The notes beneath the pieces are model-generated. The model saw only the letters and a program-made list of their open reading frames with translations, searched no databases and had not been told where the DNA came from. Positions 4,538-5,296 of a stretch of DNA of 5,296 bases are shown here, in pieces. Origin of the DNA: Candidatus Berkelbacteria bacterium CG_4_9_14_3_um_filter_39_23 (lineage in GTDB: Bacteria; Patescibacteriota; UBA1384; GWA2-35-9; CG2-30-39-44). Location of the stretch: the NCBI GenBank assembly GCA_002789815.1, contig PFTZ01000059.1:1-5296 (forward strand), written 5' to 3'. Within the stretch, counting starts at the first letter, position 1, and each line of letters starts with the position of its first letter. The position numbers and the translations under genes were made by a program.

Positions 4538-4563
4538 GTCATTCCCGTGAAAACGGGAATCCA
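4538..4563 (-). repeat. R2-like palindrome
   Basis: ATTCCCGT/ACGGGAAT hairpin inside GTC...CCA, the core of R2 in inverted orientation without its GACAAGCGG tail. A partial copy (GTCATTCCCGCACCC) precedes it from 4518. The rest of the gene-free stretch, 4564-4709, shows nothing I can interpret. Confidence 0.75.
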
Positions 4564-4709
4564 GTCGTTTTAATTATTCCACCCGCACCTTTGCCACCCG
4601 CACAACTTTTCCATTCAGCCGATAACTTTATAGGACTATCTCTGTGGTCTTTTCCCCCTCCCCGCCGACCGCTTCGGGTAAATTCAGGTTAAAGAGACAA
4701 TCCTTTTAA

Positions 4710-4973
4710 TTACCGATAAATTTCTTTCCTATGAGCCACATCAATCAGTTTTATAACTGCCGAGTCGAGAAATTGAAAAATAGCTCTGTATTCGCGAGTG
4801 ATGCGAAATGAATAAAATCCGGTTAGCTCGCCCGTGAGCGGTTTAGTATGGAGCAAGGGATAAAATGGATGCTCGCTCAAAACTTCCAATAATTTAGCCA
4901 GCTTTTTCTGCTGGCTTGCGGGTAGCTTATTAACTGATTTTAAAAAGTGTTTCGTATATTGAAGCCCAATCAT
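4710..4973 (-). CDS. RelE/ParE-superfamily toxin
   Basis: Predicted 87-residue toxin of a type II toxin-antitoxin system. The family fold is visible: two N-terminal helices rich in Lys/Leu (residues 8-35), then LHTKPLTGELTGFYSFRITREYRAIF (41-66), the usual LxxxPLxGxLxGxxSxRIxxxYR pattern. The C-terminal strand ends in DVAHRKEIYR (78-87). Arg57, Arg63, His81 and Tyr86 occupy positions where RelE-like ribosome-dependent mRNA endonucleases carry conserved residues. A ParE-like gyrase inhibitor cannot be excluded from sequence alone. Its ATG overlaps the antitoxin TGA (ATGA), and no Shine-Dalgarno is seen, so it is probably translated by coupling. Length is normal for the family. No obvious terminator follows. 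Confidence 0.9.
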   Translation of the reverse strand: MIGLQYTKHFLKSVNKLPASQQKKLAKLLEVLSEHPFYPLLHTKPLTGELTGFYSFRITREYRAIFQFLDSAVIKLIDVAHRKEIYR

Positions 4974-5185
4974 AATGTTCGATTGACTTCAGTCAAAAAA
5001 CCATCAGCGGTAGTAAAATTACCAACCGCTTTTTTTTGGCTGGCTGTGAGAACTTTTTTGACAAATTCGGGGCGATACTCCCCTTCGTTATCTTTTCCGG
5101 CTATACCAATAACAAAAGAGCGGAGAGACGCTATTTCCCGAGAAAGATCTTTAATGCTAATATTTTCTTTTGTTCGCATAATCAT
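4970..5185 (-). CDS. probable antitoxin of the RelE/ParE-type pair
   Basis: Predicted 71-residue protein immediately before the toxin and overlapping it by four bases, the usual antitoxin-first order. The sequence (EIASLRSFVIGIAGKDNEGEYRPEFVKKVL in two parts, residues 17-29 and 30-46) does not clearly match the RelB, Phd or ribbon-helix-helix patterns I know. The role is assigned from position and size. The N-terminal half could be a short DNA-binding or dimerisation region; the C-terminal part (47-71) would wrap the toxin. No Shine-Dalgarno is present. The promoter places transcription start at about 5179, exactly on the second ATG (Met3), so the true start may be 5179 with a leaderless mRNA and a 69-residue product. 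Confidence 0.75.
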   Translation of the reverse strand: MIMRTKENISIKDLSREIASLRSFVIGIAGKDNEGEYRPEFVKKVLTASQKKAVGNFTTADGFLTEVNRTL

Positions 5186-5213
5186 ATCTTATCAATTTAT
5201 CCAGTTTTGTCAA
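5186..5213 (-). promoter_or_regulatory. toxin-antitoxin operon promoter
   Basis: Consensus TTGACA (5208-5213), a 16-bp spacer and TAAGAT (5186-5191) on the minus strand. The -10 directly abuts the first antitoxin ATG, so transcription should begin around the second ATG at 5179. No clear operator palindrome is seen here. Confidence 0.6.
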
Positions 5214-5245
5214 TTTTTGGGCGCAAAACATCTTGTCCGTGATAT

Positions 5246-5294
5246 GTGGTGAGTCTGTTGAAAAACATGCTTTTGCAACGGGCTCGTGGTGAGT
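5246..5294. repeat. edge hairpin flanked by GTGGTGAGT direct repeats
   Basis: GTGGTGAGT occurs at 5246-5254 and again at 5286-5294. Between and overlapping them, 5251-5285 folds into a stem of GAG.C.GTTG against CAAC.G.CTC with G:U pairs and an AAAA/TTTT extension around CATG. It may be one unit of an intergenic repeat that continues past the window. Confidence 0.5.
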
Positions 5295-5296
5295 AT

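Noticed and set aside
4308..4692. Plus-strand ORFs of 80 and 75 residues
   Set aside because: They read through the hairpin and the inverted repeat block and have no protein-like pattern or start signals.
5246..5296. Start of a CRISPR array
   Set aside because: Only two 9-bp repeats are visible, and the intervening DNA is itself palindromic, unlike a spacer. There is no full repeat unit and no cas gene.

Overview
The window reads as a chaperone locus of a small-genome bacterium. Every supported gene lies on the minus strand. In transcription order (right to left) these are an antitoxin/toxin pair, a small cysteine-rich reading frame that looks disrupted, dnaK, two small ORFs, and a compact dnaJ-like gene. 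TGA is used as a stop (dnaJ, antitoxin), so code 25 lineages are excluded. The reduced J-protein, tiny ORFs, several promoters placed almost on top of start codons, and dispersed GC-rich palindromes fit a Patescibacteria/CPR genome. That assignment is an inference from style; no taxonomic marker is present.

Right part (4430-5296): a hairpin flanked by 9-bp direct repeats sits at the extreme right edge. A RelE/ParE-type toxin follows its antitoxin with a 4-nt ATGA overlap. The gene-poor stretch 4270-4709 holds a long imperfect hairpin (4319-4395) and a block of palindromic repeats (4430-4563). Middle (3511-4290): a promoter drives a small Cys-rich frame that ends at an intrinsic terminator. 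Next come the dnaK promoter and operator, and then a 353-bp MITE-like insertion (16-bp terminal inverted repeats, 6-bp target duplication) lying between that promoter and dnaK. Left part (1-1572): the dnaK terminator, a promoter with small ORFs, another terminator, the dnaJ promoter and operator, dnaJ, and a short element with the same inverted-repeat ends as the MITE. A ribosome-binding site at the left edge suggests a further minus-strand gene outside the window.

Two structures tie the locus together. First, the same 18-bp inverted repeat TGTAAAG-N4-CTTTACA overlaps the promoters of both dnaK and dnaJ. It is not CIRCE, HAIR or the CtsR box, so it is a candidate for a different chaperone-regulon operator. 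Second, both chaperone genes are preceded by the same arrangement: a small-ORF unit with an identical 15-bp sequence at its -10 region, then an intrinsic terminator, then the operator. DnaK and the J-protein should act as one ATP-dependent folding machine. No grpE and no repressor gene (hrcA, hspR) lies in the window.
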